Source: Paenibacillus sp. MAHUQ-63
GTDB lineage: Bacteria > Bacillota > Bacilli > Paenibacillales > NBRC-103111
Assembly: GCF_028765165.1 (NCBI RefSeq)
Contig: NZ_JARADB010000015.1
Location: forward strand, 1-60,097
Direction: 5' to 3'
DNA: 60,097 bases
A program made the translations under genes and the position numbers. Position 1 is the first letter of the stretch. Each line of letters opens with the position of its first letter. The notes under the pieces are model-generated. The model did no database searches. It saw only the letters and a program-made list of their open reading frames with translations, and was not told where the DNA came from. Positions 7,802 through 16,202 of this stretch are shown in pieces.

Positions 7802-7829
7802 ATTATAACGGAGTTCCTCTTTCTGTCAA
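7802..7829 (-). promoter_or_regulatory. sigma-A promoter of cysH-sat
   Basis: TTGACA (7824-7829) and TATAAT (7802-7807), both perfect consensus, with a 16 bp spacer. A promoter this strong on a sulfate gene suggests that it is held down by a repressor. Confidence 0.85.
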
Positions 7830-7855
7830 TGACTTTTTGCCATTTTGGTATTAAC

Positions 7856-7895
7856 TTCTTCGAAGAAAGAGGATTTTGGCACTCAAATAGCACTC
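7856..7895. promoter_or_regulatory. candidate operator region upstream of cysH
   Basis: A perfect 12 bp palindrome TTCTTCGAAGAA (7856-7867) lies 26 bp upstream of the cysH -35. Next to it are two direct GAGTGC repeats (7879-7884 and 7890-7895 on the minus strand), 11 bp apart, so on the same helix face. No known regulator is assigned; the CysB-like and CymR motifs known to me do not match clearly. Confidence 0.35.
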
Positions 7896-7954
7896 GATAT
7901 TAACTATATGAGAATACTTTTCAACAAATGAAAAGAAATTAACGGATTCCCGTA

Positions 7955-7996
7955 ATAAAAAAGAAAAACCTTCCCAGCACGAGCCGGAAAGGTTTC
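7955..7996 (-). terminator. terminator downstream of rplM-rpsI
   Basis: The minus strand has AACCTTTCC...GGGAAGGTT followed by a T run, a good intrinsic terminator 28 bp after the rpsI stop. Confidence 0.8.
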
Positions 7997-8023
7997 CTGT
8001 ACATGCGCAAGAAGCGCAAGATC

Positions 8024-8416
8024 TTAACGTTTGGAGAATTGTGGAGCGCGACGAGCAGCTTTCAAGCCGTACTTTTTACGCTCTTTCATACGGGAATCAC
8101 GAGTCAGGAAGCCTGCTTTTTTCAGGGATCCACGGTACTCAGGATCAGCTTTCAGCAATGCACGGGAGATCCCGTGACGGATTGCTCCAGCTTGTCCGCT
8201 GATTCCGCCGCCGTTAGCAAGTACAAGAACATCGTATTTGCCAACAGTTTCAGTCAATGCCAAAGGTTGTTTAACGATGAGTTTCAAAGTCTCAAGACCG
8301 AAATACTCATCCAGATCACGTTTATTGATGATGATGCGTCCTTCACCCGGTACTAGGCGCACGCGCGCTACCGAATGCTTACGACGACCCGTTCCATAAT
8401 ATTGAACTTGTGCCAC
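8024..8416 (-). CDS. rpsI: 30S ribosomal protein S9
   Basis: A 130-residue S9 with the family N terminus (QYYGTGRRKHSVARV) and the basic C-terminal tail ending APQFSKR, which reaches the P-site tRNA. The start is GTG 8416, eight bases after AAGGAGG; there is no ATG alternative. It follows rplM by 18 bp, the usual L13-S9 pair. Confidence 0.98.
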   Translation of the reverse strand: MAQVQYYGTGRRKHSVARVRLVPGEGRIIINKRDLDEYFGLETLKLIVKQPLALTETVGKYDVLVLANGGGISGQAGAIRHGISRALLKADPEYRGSLKKAGFLTRDSRMKERKKYGLKAARRAPQFSKR

Positions 8417-8434
8417 GAAACGTTCCTCCTTATA

Positions 8435-8872
8435 TTAACCGCGAAGATTCCATACTTCAGGTTGTTGTGCTTGGTGCGGGTGCTCTGCTCCACCGTAGAC
8501 TTTCAGCTTAGTTTTCAAGCTGTCGCCAAGACGGTTCTTAGGAAGCATGCCATGTACGGCGAATTCGATCATACGATCAGGTTTGCTGTTCAGCAAGTCC
8601 TGAGCGGAAGTTACTTTCAGACCACCTTGATACAAGGAGTGGCTGTAGTATTTTTTGTTTTGCATTTTCTTACCAGTAAGGTGAATTTGGGAAGCGTTGA
8701 TTACGATAACGAAATCACCAGTGTCTACATGTGGAGTAAATGCTGGTTTGTGCTTACCGCGGATAATGCTTGCAACTTCACTTGCAAGACGGCCAAGAGT
8801 TTGGCCAGCAGCGTCAACGATGTACCATTTACGCTCAACTTCATTAGGCTTAGCCATATATGTGGTGCGCAT
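8435..8872 (-). CDS. rplM: 50S ribosomal protein L13
   Basis: A 145-residue L13, exactly the B. subtilis length, with the family motifs KWYIVDAAGQTLGRLAS and YGGAEHPHQAQ. An early 23S rRNA binder. It is first gene of the rplM-rpsI unit, preceded by a candidate promoter and a 120-base leader. Confidence 0.98.
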   Translation of the reverse strand: MRTTYMAKPNEVERKWYIVDAAGQTLGRLASEVASIIRGKHKPAFTPHVDTGDFVIVINASQIHLTGKKMQNKKYYSHSLYQGGLKVTSAQDLLNSKPDRMIEFAVHGMLPKNRLGDSLKTKLKVYGGAEHPHQAQQPEVWNLRG

Positions 8873-9024
8873 GCTTAATCCTCCTAATATATCTCAATAC
8901 GTTGATTATAATTGTTAATTTACATTTGCGATGGATGGTTGTGGCTGTTACGGATCAGGGGCTGTGGGATAGCCGATCACGAAACGCCAAGTTATATTTT
9001 ACACGAAACCAGGTAAAGAAGCAA
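8873..9024 (-). promoter_or_regulatory. rplM promoter and possible L13 leader
   Basis: TTGCTT (9019-9024) and TAAAAT (8996-9001) with a 17 bp spacer form a reasonable sigma-A promoter on the minus strand. The 110 or so bases to the rplM start form a leader, where Bacillales often carry an L13 autoregulatory RNA. I could not confirm the fold by eye. Confidence 0.5.
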
Positions 9025-9042
9025 GCGATGTTTTACGCTTTG

Positions 9043-9825
9043 TTAGTACTCGACTCTCCAAAGCATTAAGCCCATTGCTTCCGCCGTAGGGCCGGCCTGC
9101 GACCGGTCTAGAGCCTCCAGAATGCGCTGCATATCGCTGCTAGGACGTTTGCCTTCACCAATCTGAATCAACGTGCCTACGATGATCCTGACCATGTTAT
9201 ACAGGAACCCATTCCCGGTAAAAATGAGGCGAATCCGTTCCACTTTACCCTCTCCGCCAAGTTCATCCGTCTCCAGCACCATACGAGCCTCGTAGAGTGT
9301 CCTTACCTTCACTTCCTTATCCGTTCTCACCGTGCAAAACGAAGTAAAATCATGCTCTCCTAGCAAGCAAGGGAGCGCCTCTCTCATGGCTTCCACATCC
9401 AAATGCGTAGGGTGATGGTATTCATAATTCCGGTGAAAGACATCAGGGAAGCGCGCCGAGCGAATCGTGTAGCAGTATGTCTTACGTTTCGCGGCTTTGC
9501 GGGAATGAAAGGATGGATGGACTTCCTCGGCCGTATGGGCGACGATGTCCTTGGGTAGTCTAGCATTGAGAGCTAAACACCACCGTTCCACTGGGATCTT
9601 GGATTGCGTGGTAAAATTGATCACTTGCGCTTTCGCATGTACGCCTGCGTCCGTACGGCCCGAGGAGGCAACCTTCACGCGCTCGCCGGTCAACAGATAA
9701 ACCGCCTCTTCCAATCGTTGTTGAATCGTATCGGAAGTCGGTTGTATCTGAAATCCGGAATAAGCCGTTCCATCATAGCTTATGGTAAAACGCAGATTTC
9801 TCCATGGTTGATCTTCCGCTTCCAT
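9043..9825 (-). CDS. truA: tRNA pseudouridine(38-40) synthase TruA
   Basis: A 260-residue TruA, which converts uridines 38-40 of the tRNA anticodon arm to pseudouridine. The catalytic Asp59 lies in GRTDAGVHA, and the SYDGT/YSGFQ motif is at the N terminus. In B. subtilis truA follows ecfA1-ecfA2-ecfT; here it follows rplQ with only 89 bp between. Confidence 0.97.
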   Translation of the reverse strand: MEAEDQPWRNLRFTISYDGTAYSGFQIQPTSDTIQQRLEEAVYLLTGERVKVASSGRTDAGVHAKAQVINFTTQSKIPVERWCLALNARLPKDIVAHTAEEVHPSFHSRKAAKRKTYCYTIRSARFPDVFHRNYEYHHPTHLDVEAMREALPCLLGEHDFTSFCTVRTDKEVKVRTLYEARMVLETDELGGEGKVERIRLIFTGNGFLYNMVRIIVGTLIQIGEGKRPSSDMQRILEALDRSQAGPTAEAMGLMLWRVEY

Positions 9826-9860
9826 GAGTCATCCCTTTCTAGGGTCAAGCAAAAGACTGC

Positions 9861-9903
9861 AAAAAAAGGGCTTCAGCAGAATCAGTGATTCCGTCCACCC
9901 TTT
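9861..9903 (-). terminator. probable terminator after rplQ
   Basis: On the minus strand AAAGGG...CCCTTT encloses an inner GGAATCA/TGATTC stem and is followed by seven Ts. The stem is imperfect, so termination may be partial. It would end the alpha operon before truA. Confidence 0.55.
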
Positions 9904-9914
9904 CCCATCCGTCT

Positions 9915-10280
9915 TTATGCGCGATCTACTAGCTCTAGGTAAACCATTGGTGCTGCGTCACCGCGGCGTGGTCCCAGTTTAAGGATACGTGTGTATCCAC
10001 CTGGACGCTCGGAGTAACGAGTAGCCAATTCGGAGAACAGCTTTTGAATCGCATCTTGGTTCTCGTTTGCAGCTTCTCTACGAACAAAAGCAGCAACCTG
10101 ACGGCGTGCATGAAGGTCTCCGCGTTTCGCAAGAGTGATTAACTTCTCAGCGATGGAACGAATTTCTTTTGCTTTTGCTTCTGTAGTTTGAATGCGTTCA
10201 TGTATGAACAAATCTGTAACCAGATCACGGAATAACGCTTTACGATTACTGGAATCGCGGTTCAACTTCCTGTAGTTCAT
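9915..10280 (-). CDS. rplQ: 50S ribosomal protein L17
   Basis: A 121-residue bacterial L17 with the N-terminal RDSSNRKALFRDL segment and the conserved C-terminal GGYTRILKLGPRRGDAAPM. Last gene of the alpha operon, 23 bp after rpoA, with a good ribosome binding site (AAGGAGG). Confidence 0.98.
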   Translation of the reverse strand: MNYRKLNRDSSNRKALFRDLVTDLFIHERIQTTEAKAKEIRSIAEKLITLAKRGDLHARRQVAAFVRREAANENQDAIQKLFSELATRYSERPGGYTRILKLGPRRGDAAPMVYLELVDRA

Positions 10281-10303
10281 TGAATTAACCTCCTTCTGAC
10301 AGA

Positions 10304-11248
10304 TTATTCCTCGGTACGAAGACCCAAACCAAGCTCTTCGAGCTTCTCTTGAACTTCTTCAAGCGATTTGCGACCTAAGTTCCGAACTTTCATCATGTCT
10401 TCTTCTGTTTTGGTAATAAGCTCTTGTACGGTGTTAATCCCTGCACGCTTGAGGCAGTTGTAAGAACGAACGGATAGATCCAGCTCTTCGATTGTCATCT
10501 CCAGAACTTTCTCTTTCTTATCTTCTTCTTTCTCCACCATAATCTCAGCATCTTTCGCTTCATCCGTCAGTCCGACGAACAAGTTCAGGTGCTCTGTTAA
10601 GATTTTGGCTCCCAAGCTTACGGCTTCTTCTGGTCGAATACTTCCATCGGTCCACACTTCGAGGGTCAACTTATCATAGTTCGTCACTTGGCCGACGCGA
10701 GTATTCTCGATACTGTAGTTCACTCGGGTAATAGGCGTGTAGATCGAATCAATTGGAATCACACCAATTGGTTGCTCTTCATGCTTATTTTTGTCCGATT
10801 GGACATAACCGCGTCCTCTGCCCGCATGAATCCTCATGTGAAGACGTGCGTCCGGAGACAAGGTCGCAATATGCAGATCCGGGTTAAGAATCTCCACATC
10901 GCTATCACCGCGGATATCAGCCGCAGTAATCATACCTTCTCCTTCAGCATCAATTTCAAGCACTTTCTCCTCATCGGAGTGAATTTTCAACGAAAGTCCT
11001 TTGAGATTAAGGATAATTTCCGTTACATCCTCAAGCACGCCAGGAATCGTTGAAAACTCATGCAAAACGCCATCGATTTGGACAGAGGTTACTGCAGCCC
11101 CGGGTAAAGAGGACAGTAAGATACGACGTAGTGAGTTACCTAAGGTTGTACCATAGCCACGCTCCAACGGCTCAATAATGAATCTACCATAAGAGCCGTC
11201 TTCACTTAATGCTACGGTTTCTATTTTTGGCTTTTCGATTTCGATCAT
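10304..11248 (-). CDS. rpoA: DNA-directed RNA polymerase alpha subunit
   Basis: A 314-residue alpha subunit. The N-terminal domain (about 1-230) dimerises and assembles the core enzyme (LRRILLSSLPGAA motif). The C-terminal domain (about 245-310) has the DNA-binding helix-hairpin-helix (NCLKRAGINTVQEL and RNLGRKSLEEV) that contacts UP elements and activators. It lies 126 bp after rpsK; that gap holds its ribosome binding site and nothing else I recognise. Confidence 0.99.
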   Translation of the reverse strand: MIEIEKPKIETVALSEDGSYGRFIIEPLERGYGTTLGNSLRRILLSSLPGAAVTSVQIDGVLHEFSTIPGVLEDVTEIILNLKGLSLKIHSDEEKVLEIDAEGEGMITAADIRGDSDVEILNPDLHIATLSPDARLHMRIHAGRGRGYVQSDKNKHEEQPIGVIPIDSIYTPITRVNYSIENTRVGQVTNYDKLTLEVWTDGSIRPEEAVSLGAKILTEHLNLFVGLTDEAKDAEIMVEKEEDKKEKVLEMTIEELDLSVRSYNCLKRAGINTVQELITKTEEDMMKVRNLGRKSLEEVQEKLEELGLGLRTEE

Positions 11249-11374
11249 GAAATGTACCCTCCATTCAATACGTCGTTTCCCTCTGGATACTTCGCTTCAA
11301 AATTCAATAGTATGCCTATCCTTCAAACCATTATTCACGATTTTAGGATAATTATACTACAAAGTAATCCTGAA

Positions 11375-11770
11375 TTATACGCGACGACGTTTTGGAGGAC
11401 GGCAGCCATTGTGAGGAACCGGAGTCACGTCTTTAATCAGGTTTACTTCAAGACCTGCTGCTTGCAAAGAGCGGATTGCTGCTTCGCGGCCAGCTCCTGG
11501 GCCTTTAACCATAACTTCAACAGTTTTCAAGCCATGCTCCATAGCTGCTTTTGCTGCTTTTTCAGCTGCCATTTGTGCCGCAAAAGGAGTACTTTTACGG
11601 GAACCTTTGAATCCAAGGTTTCCTGAAGATGCCCAGGAAATTGCGTTGCCATGCGGATCCGTGATCGTTACGATCGTATTGTTAAATGTTGAACGGATGT
11701 GTGCAACTCCGGACTCAATATTTTTACGGTCACGACGTTTCGTACGGACTACTTTTTTAGGTTTTGCCAT
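11375..11770 (-). CDS. rpsK: 30S ribosomal protein S11
   Basis: A 131-residue S11, a platform protein near the E site. Family motifs are visible: GVAHIRSTFNNTIVTITD, KGPGAGREAAIR and the C-terminal DVTPVPHNGCRPPKRRRV. It lies 18 bp after rpsM. Confidence 0.98.
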   Translation of the reverse strand: MAKPKKVVRTKRRDRKNIESGVAHIRSTFNNTIVTITDPHGNAISWASSGNLGFKGSRKSTPFAAQMAAEKAAKAAMEHGLKTVEVMVKGPGAGREAAIRSLQAAGLEVNLIKDVTPVPHNGCRPPKRRRV

Positions 11771-11788
11771 TAGCTCTAACCCCCTTTA

Positions 11789-12157
11789 TTATTTCTTCTT
11801 ATTAGCTACTGTACGACGAGGACCTTTACGTGTACGAGCATTCGTTTTAGTACGTTGTCCACGAACAGGAAGACCACGGCGGTGACGAAGACCACGGTAG
11901 GATCCGATTTCGATCAGACGTTTGATGTTCAGGGAAATCTCACGGCGAAGATCGCCTTCTACTTTAAGAGTTTTGTCGATTACATCACGGATTTTGCTCA
12001 CTTCGTCTTCAGTCAGATCGCGAACGCGAGTGTTACCGTCAATACCTGTTGTAGCGATGATTTTCTGAGCAGTAGTCGTGCCGATACCGAAGATGTAAGT
12101 CAACGCGATTACAACTCGTTTGTCACGAGGTAAGTCAACCCCAGCTAAACGTGCCAT
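11789..12157 (-). CDS. rpsM: 30S ribosomal protein S13
   Basis: A 122-residue S13, a head protein contacting the P-site tRNA and the intersubunit bridge B1. N-terminal MARLAGVDLPRDKRV and the helix-turn-helix GIGTTTAQKI are typical, as is the RGLRHRRGLPVRGQRTKTNARTRKG tail, which I give here only by its ends: RGLRHRRG through NARTRKG. It follows rpmJ by 18 bp. Confidence 0.98.
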   Translation of the reverse strand: MARLAGVDLPRDKRVVIALTYIFGIGTTTAQKIIATTGIDGNTRVRDLTEDEVSKIRDVIDKTLKVEGDLRREISLNIKRLIEIGSYRGLRHRRGLPVRGQRTKTNARTRKGPRRTVANKKK

Positions 12158-12175
12158 CTACAGATGCACCTCCTT

Positions 12176-12289
12176 TTAACCTTGTTTTTGTTTGTGCTTT
12201 GGATTTTCGCAGATAACCATAATGTTACCTTTACGACGAATAACTTTGCATTTCTCGCAAATCGGTTTTACCGATGGTCTAACTTTCAT
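12176..12289 (-). CDS. rpmJ: 50S ribosomal protein L36, zinc-binding form
   Basis: A 37-residue L36 read directly from the minus strand: it starts MKVRPSVKPICEKCK and ends HKQKQG. The zinc ligands Cys11, Cys14, Cys27 and His32 are all present, so this is the zinc-dependent type. ATG 12289 is preceded by an AAGGAGGG ribosome binding site. It lies between infA and rpsM as in B. subtilis. Confidence 0.97.
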   Translation of the reverse strand: MKVRPSVKPICEKCKVIRRKGNIMVICENPKHKQKQG

Positions 12290-12396
12290 TTCTAAGCCCT
12301 CCTTATCATCGTAAGCAACCATGTTGCGTTTTCTAATAGAAAACTTGCTTCGTAAGCATACGCCTTGAGAGAGTAACTTACATGTAAGCCGATCAT

Positions 12397-12615
12397 TTAT
12401 TTAAAACGGTAGGTTATACGGCCTCTCGTTAAATCGTAAGGCGATAATTCTACGGTAACCTTGTCTCCAGGCAAAATGCGGATAAAGTGCATTCTGATTT
12501 TACCTGATACATGGGCTAGGATTTTATGACCATTTTCCAATTCAACCTTAAACATTGCATTCGGAAGAGGTTCAATCACTGTACCTTCTACTTCAATTAC
12601 ATCTTCTTTGGCCAC
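12397..12615 (-). CDS. infA: translation initiation factor IF-1
   Basis: A 72-residue S1-like OB-fold protein that blocks the A site during initiation; nearly invariant motifs HVSGKIRM and LTRGRITYR are visible. GTG 12615 is the chosen start: it gives the family N terminus (AKEDVIEVEG) and lies seven bases after AAAGGAG. The ATG at 12621 overlaps the end of that site and adds two residues. It starts two bases after the upstream KOW gene ends, so the two are probably coupled. Confidence 0.97.
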   Translation of the reverse strand: MAKEDVIEVEGTVIEPLPNAMFKVELENGHKILAHVSGKIRMHFIRILPGDKVTVELSPYDLTRGRITYRFK

Positions 12616-12617
12616 AG

Positions 12618-12923
12618 TCATTCTCCTTTCTCTTGTGCTTCATCTTGCATAAGTTCAACGAATTTGGCAATTGCATGACGCAGCTTACCGTTAGTTACAC
12701 GACCTGTTTCCCTAATGCTTGACTCCACTTCACTACTAATCGTGTCTTGTATTTGAAGATGATTCAGGTTCTTCTTCTTCGGCTGATCGAATTTGCGGTG
12801 AACGCCGTCTGCAAGCCAGACGAAGCGATGATCGGCAATGCCGACCACTACCGCATATTCACCGGGGTCTCTGCCGCGAAGCACCTTTACGATTTGACCG
12901 ACCTGCGGCGTCAGCTTATTCAC
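12618..12923 (-). CDS. KOW-domain RNA-binding protein (YbzG / L14e-like)
   Basis: A 101-residue protein with an N-terminal KOW-type SH3 barrel (VGQIVKVLRGRDPGEYAVV, residues 8-26), resembling archaeal/eukaryotic L14e, followed by a helical charged C terminus. It matches the position of B. subtilis ybzG between map and infA. Function is unproven; binding to rRNA or ribosomes is inferred from the fold and the setting. The start is GTG 12923, about six bases after AGGTGA. Confidence 0.85.
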   Translation of the reverse strand: MNKLTPQVGQIVKVLRGRDPGEYAVVVGIADHRFVWLADGVHRKFDQPKKKNLNHLQIQDTISSEVESSIRETGRVTNGKLRHAIAKFVELMQDEAQEKGE

Positions 12924-12933
12924 TCTACATCAC

Positions 12934-13686
12934 CTACGATCTAGGCAGAGTTAATATTTCGTAACCTGCTGCCGTAATGGCAACCGTATGTTCAAAATGA
13001 GCGCATATCGACTTATCCGCGGTAACGACAGTCCAATCGTCTTCGAGCGTTTGGACGAATCTTTCGCCAACGACCACCATGGGTTCAATGGCTAGGACCA
13101 TGCCTGGTTTGAGACGAGGGCCTTTATCAGGTACACCGTAATTCGGAATTTGCGGTTCTTCGTGAAGATCCTTACCGATACCGTGACCGACATACTCTAT
13201 CACGACGGAGAAGCCTGCGTCTTCAATACAAGTTTGGATTGCATGCGACAACGTGTAGAGTCTAGCATCCGGTTTAGCTTCTGCTATGCCTCGATACAGT
13301 GATTGTTCAGTTACGGCTAACAAACGTTTGGCCGTCTCTGAAATTTCACCGACAGGATAAGTCCATGCAGAATCTCCATGATAACCTTTATACTGAGCGC
13401 CGATATCGATCGAGATAATATCGCCCTCAACCAGCTTTCTTGGACCAGGAATACCATGAACTAATTCTTCGTTGACTGAAGCACATATGCTTCCAGGAAA
13501 ACCGTTATAGCCTTTAAAAGATGGAATCGCTCCCTGACTGCGAATGTATTCCTCCGCGATCTGATCAAGTTCTTTCGTTGTAATGTTCGGACGAATGGCC
13601 CTTGCCAGCAAGCGGTGCGTTTCGGCTACGATCCGACCAGCTTCTCGCATTAGGTCTAGTTCAACCTCGGACTTACAAATGATCAT
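12934..13686 (-). CDS. map: methionine aminopeptidase, type I
   Basis: A 250-residue type Ia enzyme that removes N-terminal formyl-free methionine from new proteins. Metal ligands are recognisable in DIGAQYKGYHGDSAWT, GHGIGKDLHEEP and the C-terminal EPMVV and EHTVAIT segments. Its ATG shares one base with the adk stop (TAATG), indicating translational coupling. Confidence 0.97.
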   Translation of the reverse strand: MIICKSEVELDLMREAGRIVAETHRLLARAIRPNITTKELDQIAEEYIRSQGAIPSFKGYNGFPGSICASVNEELVHGIPGPRKLVEGDIISIDIGAQYKGYHGDSAWTYPVGEISETAKRLLAVTEQSLYRGIAEAKPDARLYTLSHAIQTCIEDAGFSVVIEYVGHGIGKDLHEEPQIPNYGVPDKGPRLKPGMVLAIEPMVVVGERFVQTLEDDWTVVTADKSICAHFEHTVAITAAGYEILTLPRS

Positions 13687-14336
13687 TACGCTAGACCTCG
13701 TAGCAGTGAGCTAATTTGTTCGGTTACCGCATGAATGTCTTGTTCTCCGTTAACCTCACGCAATAATTCCCTCTTTTGGTAGTAATCCAGCAGCGGAGCG
13801 GTTTTGTTGATGTATTCATCCAAACGCGTTCCGACTTTCTCTTCCGTATCATCAGATCGTTGGTACAACTCACCGGAACATTTATCGCATACGCCTTCTT
13901 GCTGAGGTGGGTTGAAGATTACATGATACGTAGCGCCACAGGATTTACAAATTCTTCGGCCGGTCAGTCGTGCAAGCAAGAAACTACGATCAACGGAAAG
14001 ATTGATAACCAACTCAATCTTTTTGCCTAAGGAATCTACAATTTCAGCTAAAGCATCCGCTTGAGCAACGGTTCTCGGGAACCCGTCAAGCAGAAAACCT
14101 TTATCGCAGTCCGGTTGAGCAAGTCGCTCTCTTACAATACCGTTCGTGATTTCATCAGGAACCAGAAGCCCCTTATCAACATAACCTTTGGCTTCCACAC
14201 CAAGCGGTGTACCTTGGCTCATCGCCAAGCGGAAAGCATCTCCAGTCGAAATATGAGGAATTTGAAATTCACTTACGATCTTCTCAGCTTGCGTACCTTT
14301 GCCTGCACCAGGAGGCCCCATAAAAATTACGTTCAA
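13686..14336 (-). CDS. adk: adenylate kinase, zinc-lid type
   Basis: A 216-residue kinase that interconverts ATP + AMP and 2 ADP. Walker A GPPGAGKGT is at residues 7-15, and a four-cysteine zinc lid is present (CKSC...CDKC, about 130-153). TTG 14336 is the start: GGGAGG lies eight bases upstream and the N terminus fits the family (B. subtilis 217 residues). The ATG at 14357 overlaps that binding site. It is followed directly by map. Confidence 0.97.
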   Translation of the reverse strand: MNVIFMGPPGAGKGTQAEKIVSEFQIPHISTGDAFRLAMSQGTPLGVEAKGYVDKGLLVPDEITNGIVRERLAQPDCDKGFLLDGFPRTVAQADALAEIVDSLGKKIELVINLSVDRSFLLARLTGRRICKSCGATYHVIFNPPQQEGVCDKCSGELYQRSDDTEEKVGTRLDEYINKTAPLLDYYQKRELLREVNGEQDIHAVTEQISSLLRGLA

Positions 14337-14421
14337 CTTTATAACCTCCCATCGCACTCGGCGTTACGAGCAGCACAATAGGTGCCGATGTCGCCTAACT
14401 AGCCCCATCAGAACCTATATG

Positions 14422-15726
14422 CTATTTATTGATAAACCCTTTGTAATGCCGTTTAATCAATTGGCTCTCGATTTGCTTCATCGTTTCAAGACCAACGCCT
14501 ACTACGATAAGTAAAGATGTACCACCAATCCGAACCGAACTTGGCAAGCCTGCAAGACCTCCAAAAAGCATTGGGAGAATCGAGATTGCTGAGAGAAACA
14601 GAGCTCCAGAAAGAGTAATTCTAGTCATTACGCGAGTCAGATAAACAGAAGTTGTTTTACCAGGACGAATCCCCGGTATGTAGCCACCGTTTTTCTTCAT
14701 CTGATCTGCCATTTGAACTGGATTAATCTGTACGAAGGTGTAGAAGTATGTGAAACCAATAATCAACAGTACATATAGGACGATCGCTAGCGGTGCAGAT
14801 TGGTTAATGCTTAAATTGTTGATGATCCATTCTGCCACGACATTTCCTCTCCAATAAGATGCAATGGTAGGAGGAAACATCAATAACGATAGTGCAAAGA
14901 TAACTGGGATTACACCGGCAGCATTCACTTTAAGCGGAATGTGCGTCGTTTGGCCACCGTACATTTTACGACCAACTACTCGTTTGGCATATTGTACAGG
15001 GATCTTACGAACCCCTTGCTGTACGAAAATGACGCCCGCAATAATCAGCACAACAACGATAGCAATAATGATCAGTTTTACGATATTCAGGAACAATGCT
15101 CCTTCGGTCGCAAACAGTGATTTGTAGATTTGCTGTATGCTTGTAGGAATCGCCGCGACGATACCTGCAAAGATGATAATGGAAATACCGTTGCCGATTC
15201 CAAATTCCGTGATTTGCTCACCTAGCCACATCAAGAACGCAGTACCAGCTGTCAATACGATAGCAATCAAAGCAAAAGTCGTAAACCCTGGATCAATAAC
15301 GAGTCCGCTGTATAGGCGGTTAAACCCGATCGATAATCCGAAAGCTTGGATAATGCCGAGAACGATCGTGCCGTAGCGAGTAACTTGCGTCATCTTCTTA
15401 CGACCAACGTCTCCCTCTTTAGCCCATTGCGCAAAGCGCGGCACTACGTCCATGGACAAAAGCTGTACGATGATCGAAGCCGTGATGTAAGGCATAATCC
15501 CCATCGCGAAGATGGAGAACTGGAAGAGCGCACCGCCGGAAAACGTGTTAAGCAAACCAAAGACATCGCTCTGATTCGCTTGGTCTTGAAGCTTAAGAAC
15601 ATCCGTATTAATGTTAGGTACTGGAATGAACGCACCTAAGCGGTAGACGATCAACAAGAGGAGTGTAAAAACAATCCTTCTGCGCAAATCCTCTACCTTG
15701 AAGATGTTGGCTATGGTACTGAACAT
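14422..15726 (-). CDS. secY: protein translocase subunit SecY
   Basis: A 434-residue channel subunit with ten predicted membrane helices. The SecY signature (GALFQFSIFAMGIMPYITAS) lies at TM2 and the long cytosolic loop RKIPVQYAKRVVGRKMYGG at about residue 240-260 is where SecA and ribosomes bind. It overlaps the rplO stop by one base (TAATG). Its partner SecE is also in this window; SecG is not. Confidence 0.98.
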   Translation of the reverse strand: MFSTIANIFKVEDLRRRIVFTLLLLIVYRLGAFIPVPNINTDVLKLQDQANQSDVFGLLNTFSGGALFQFSIFAMGIMPYITASIIVQLLSMDVVPRFAQWAKEGDVGRKKMTQVTRYGTIVLGIIQAFGLSIGFNRLYSGLVIDPGFTTFALIAIVLTAGTAFLMWLGEQITEFGIGNGISIIIFAGIVAAIPTSIQQIYKSLFATEGALFLNIVKLIIIAIVVVLIIAGVIFVQQGVRKIPVQYAKRVVGRKMYGGQTTHIPLKVNAAGVIPVIFALSLLMFPPTIASYWRGNVVAEWIINNLSINQSAPLAIVLYVLLIIGFTYFYTFVQINPVQMADQMKKNGGYIPGIRPGKTTSVYLTRVMTRITLSGALFLSAISILPMLFGGLAGLPSSVRIGGTSLLIVVGVGLETMKQIESQLIKRHYKGFINK

Positions 15727-16166
15727 TAAATCACCTCGGTTTGACCGCCGGCAGCTTGTATTTTCTCAATCGCAGATTGAGAGAACTTGTTCGCTTTAAC
15801 GGTTAATTTTACTGTGATTTCACCGTTTCCTAAAATTTTGATACCATCTTTAGGAGCTTTTACAATACCAGCCTCCATCAAAGCTTCTGGAGTAACCTCA
15901 GTACCAGCTGCGAAGTTGTTCAAATCCTCAAGGTTCACGATCGCGTACTCCGTACGGAAACGGTTCGTGAATCCACGTTTAGGTAAACGACGGTATAACG
16001 GGTTTTGTCCACCCTCGAATCCAGGACGAACGCCTCCACCGGAACGTGCGTTTTGACCTTTGTGTCCGCGAGTCGATGTTTTACCCATACCGCTACTTGT
16101 ACCACGTCCAACACGCTTTGCGGTTTTACGAGCGCCAGTAGCAGAACTTAGCTCATGTAACTTCAT
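15726..16166 (-). CDS. rplO: 50S ribosomal protein L15
   Basis: A 146-residue L15, a late assembly protein of the large subunit. The glycine-rich basic N terminus (RVGRGTSSGMGKTSTRGHKG) and the C-terminal IEKIQAAGGQTEVI are typical. It is coupled to secY and lies 36 bp after rpmD. Confidence 0.98.
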   Translation of the reverse strand: MKLHELSSATGARKTAKRVGRGTSSGMGKTSTRGHKGQNARSGGGVRPGFEGGQNPLYRRLPKRGFTNRFRTEYAIVNLEDLNNFAAGTEVTPEALMEAGIVKAPKDGIKILGNGEITVKLTVKANKFSQSAIEKIQAAGGQTEVI

Positions 16167-16202
16167 CGTTGCACACCTCCTCTAGATCTTAATATTGTAC
16201 TC

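Noticed and set aside
7879..7895. CIRCE (HrcA) element upstream of cysH
   Set aside because: The two GCACTC copies are direct, not inverted, and CIRCE needs TTAGCACTC facing GAGTGCTAA with a 9 bp gap.
12616..12621. ATG 12621 as infA start
   Set aside because: It is immediately after the AAAGGAG site, too close for initiation; GTG 12615 is correctly spaced and fits the family N terminus.
14337..14357. ATG 14357 as adk start
   Set aside because: It overlaps the GGGAGG ribosome binding site of the TTG start at 14336 and adds residues not seen in the family.
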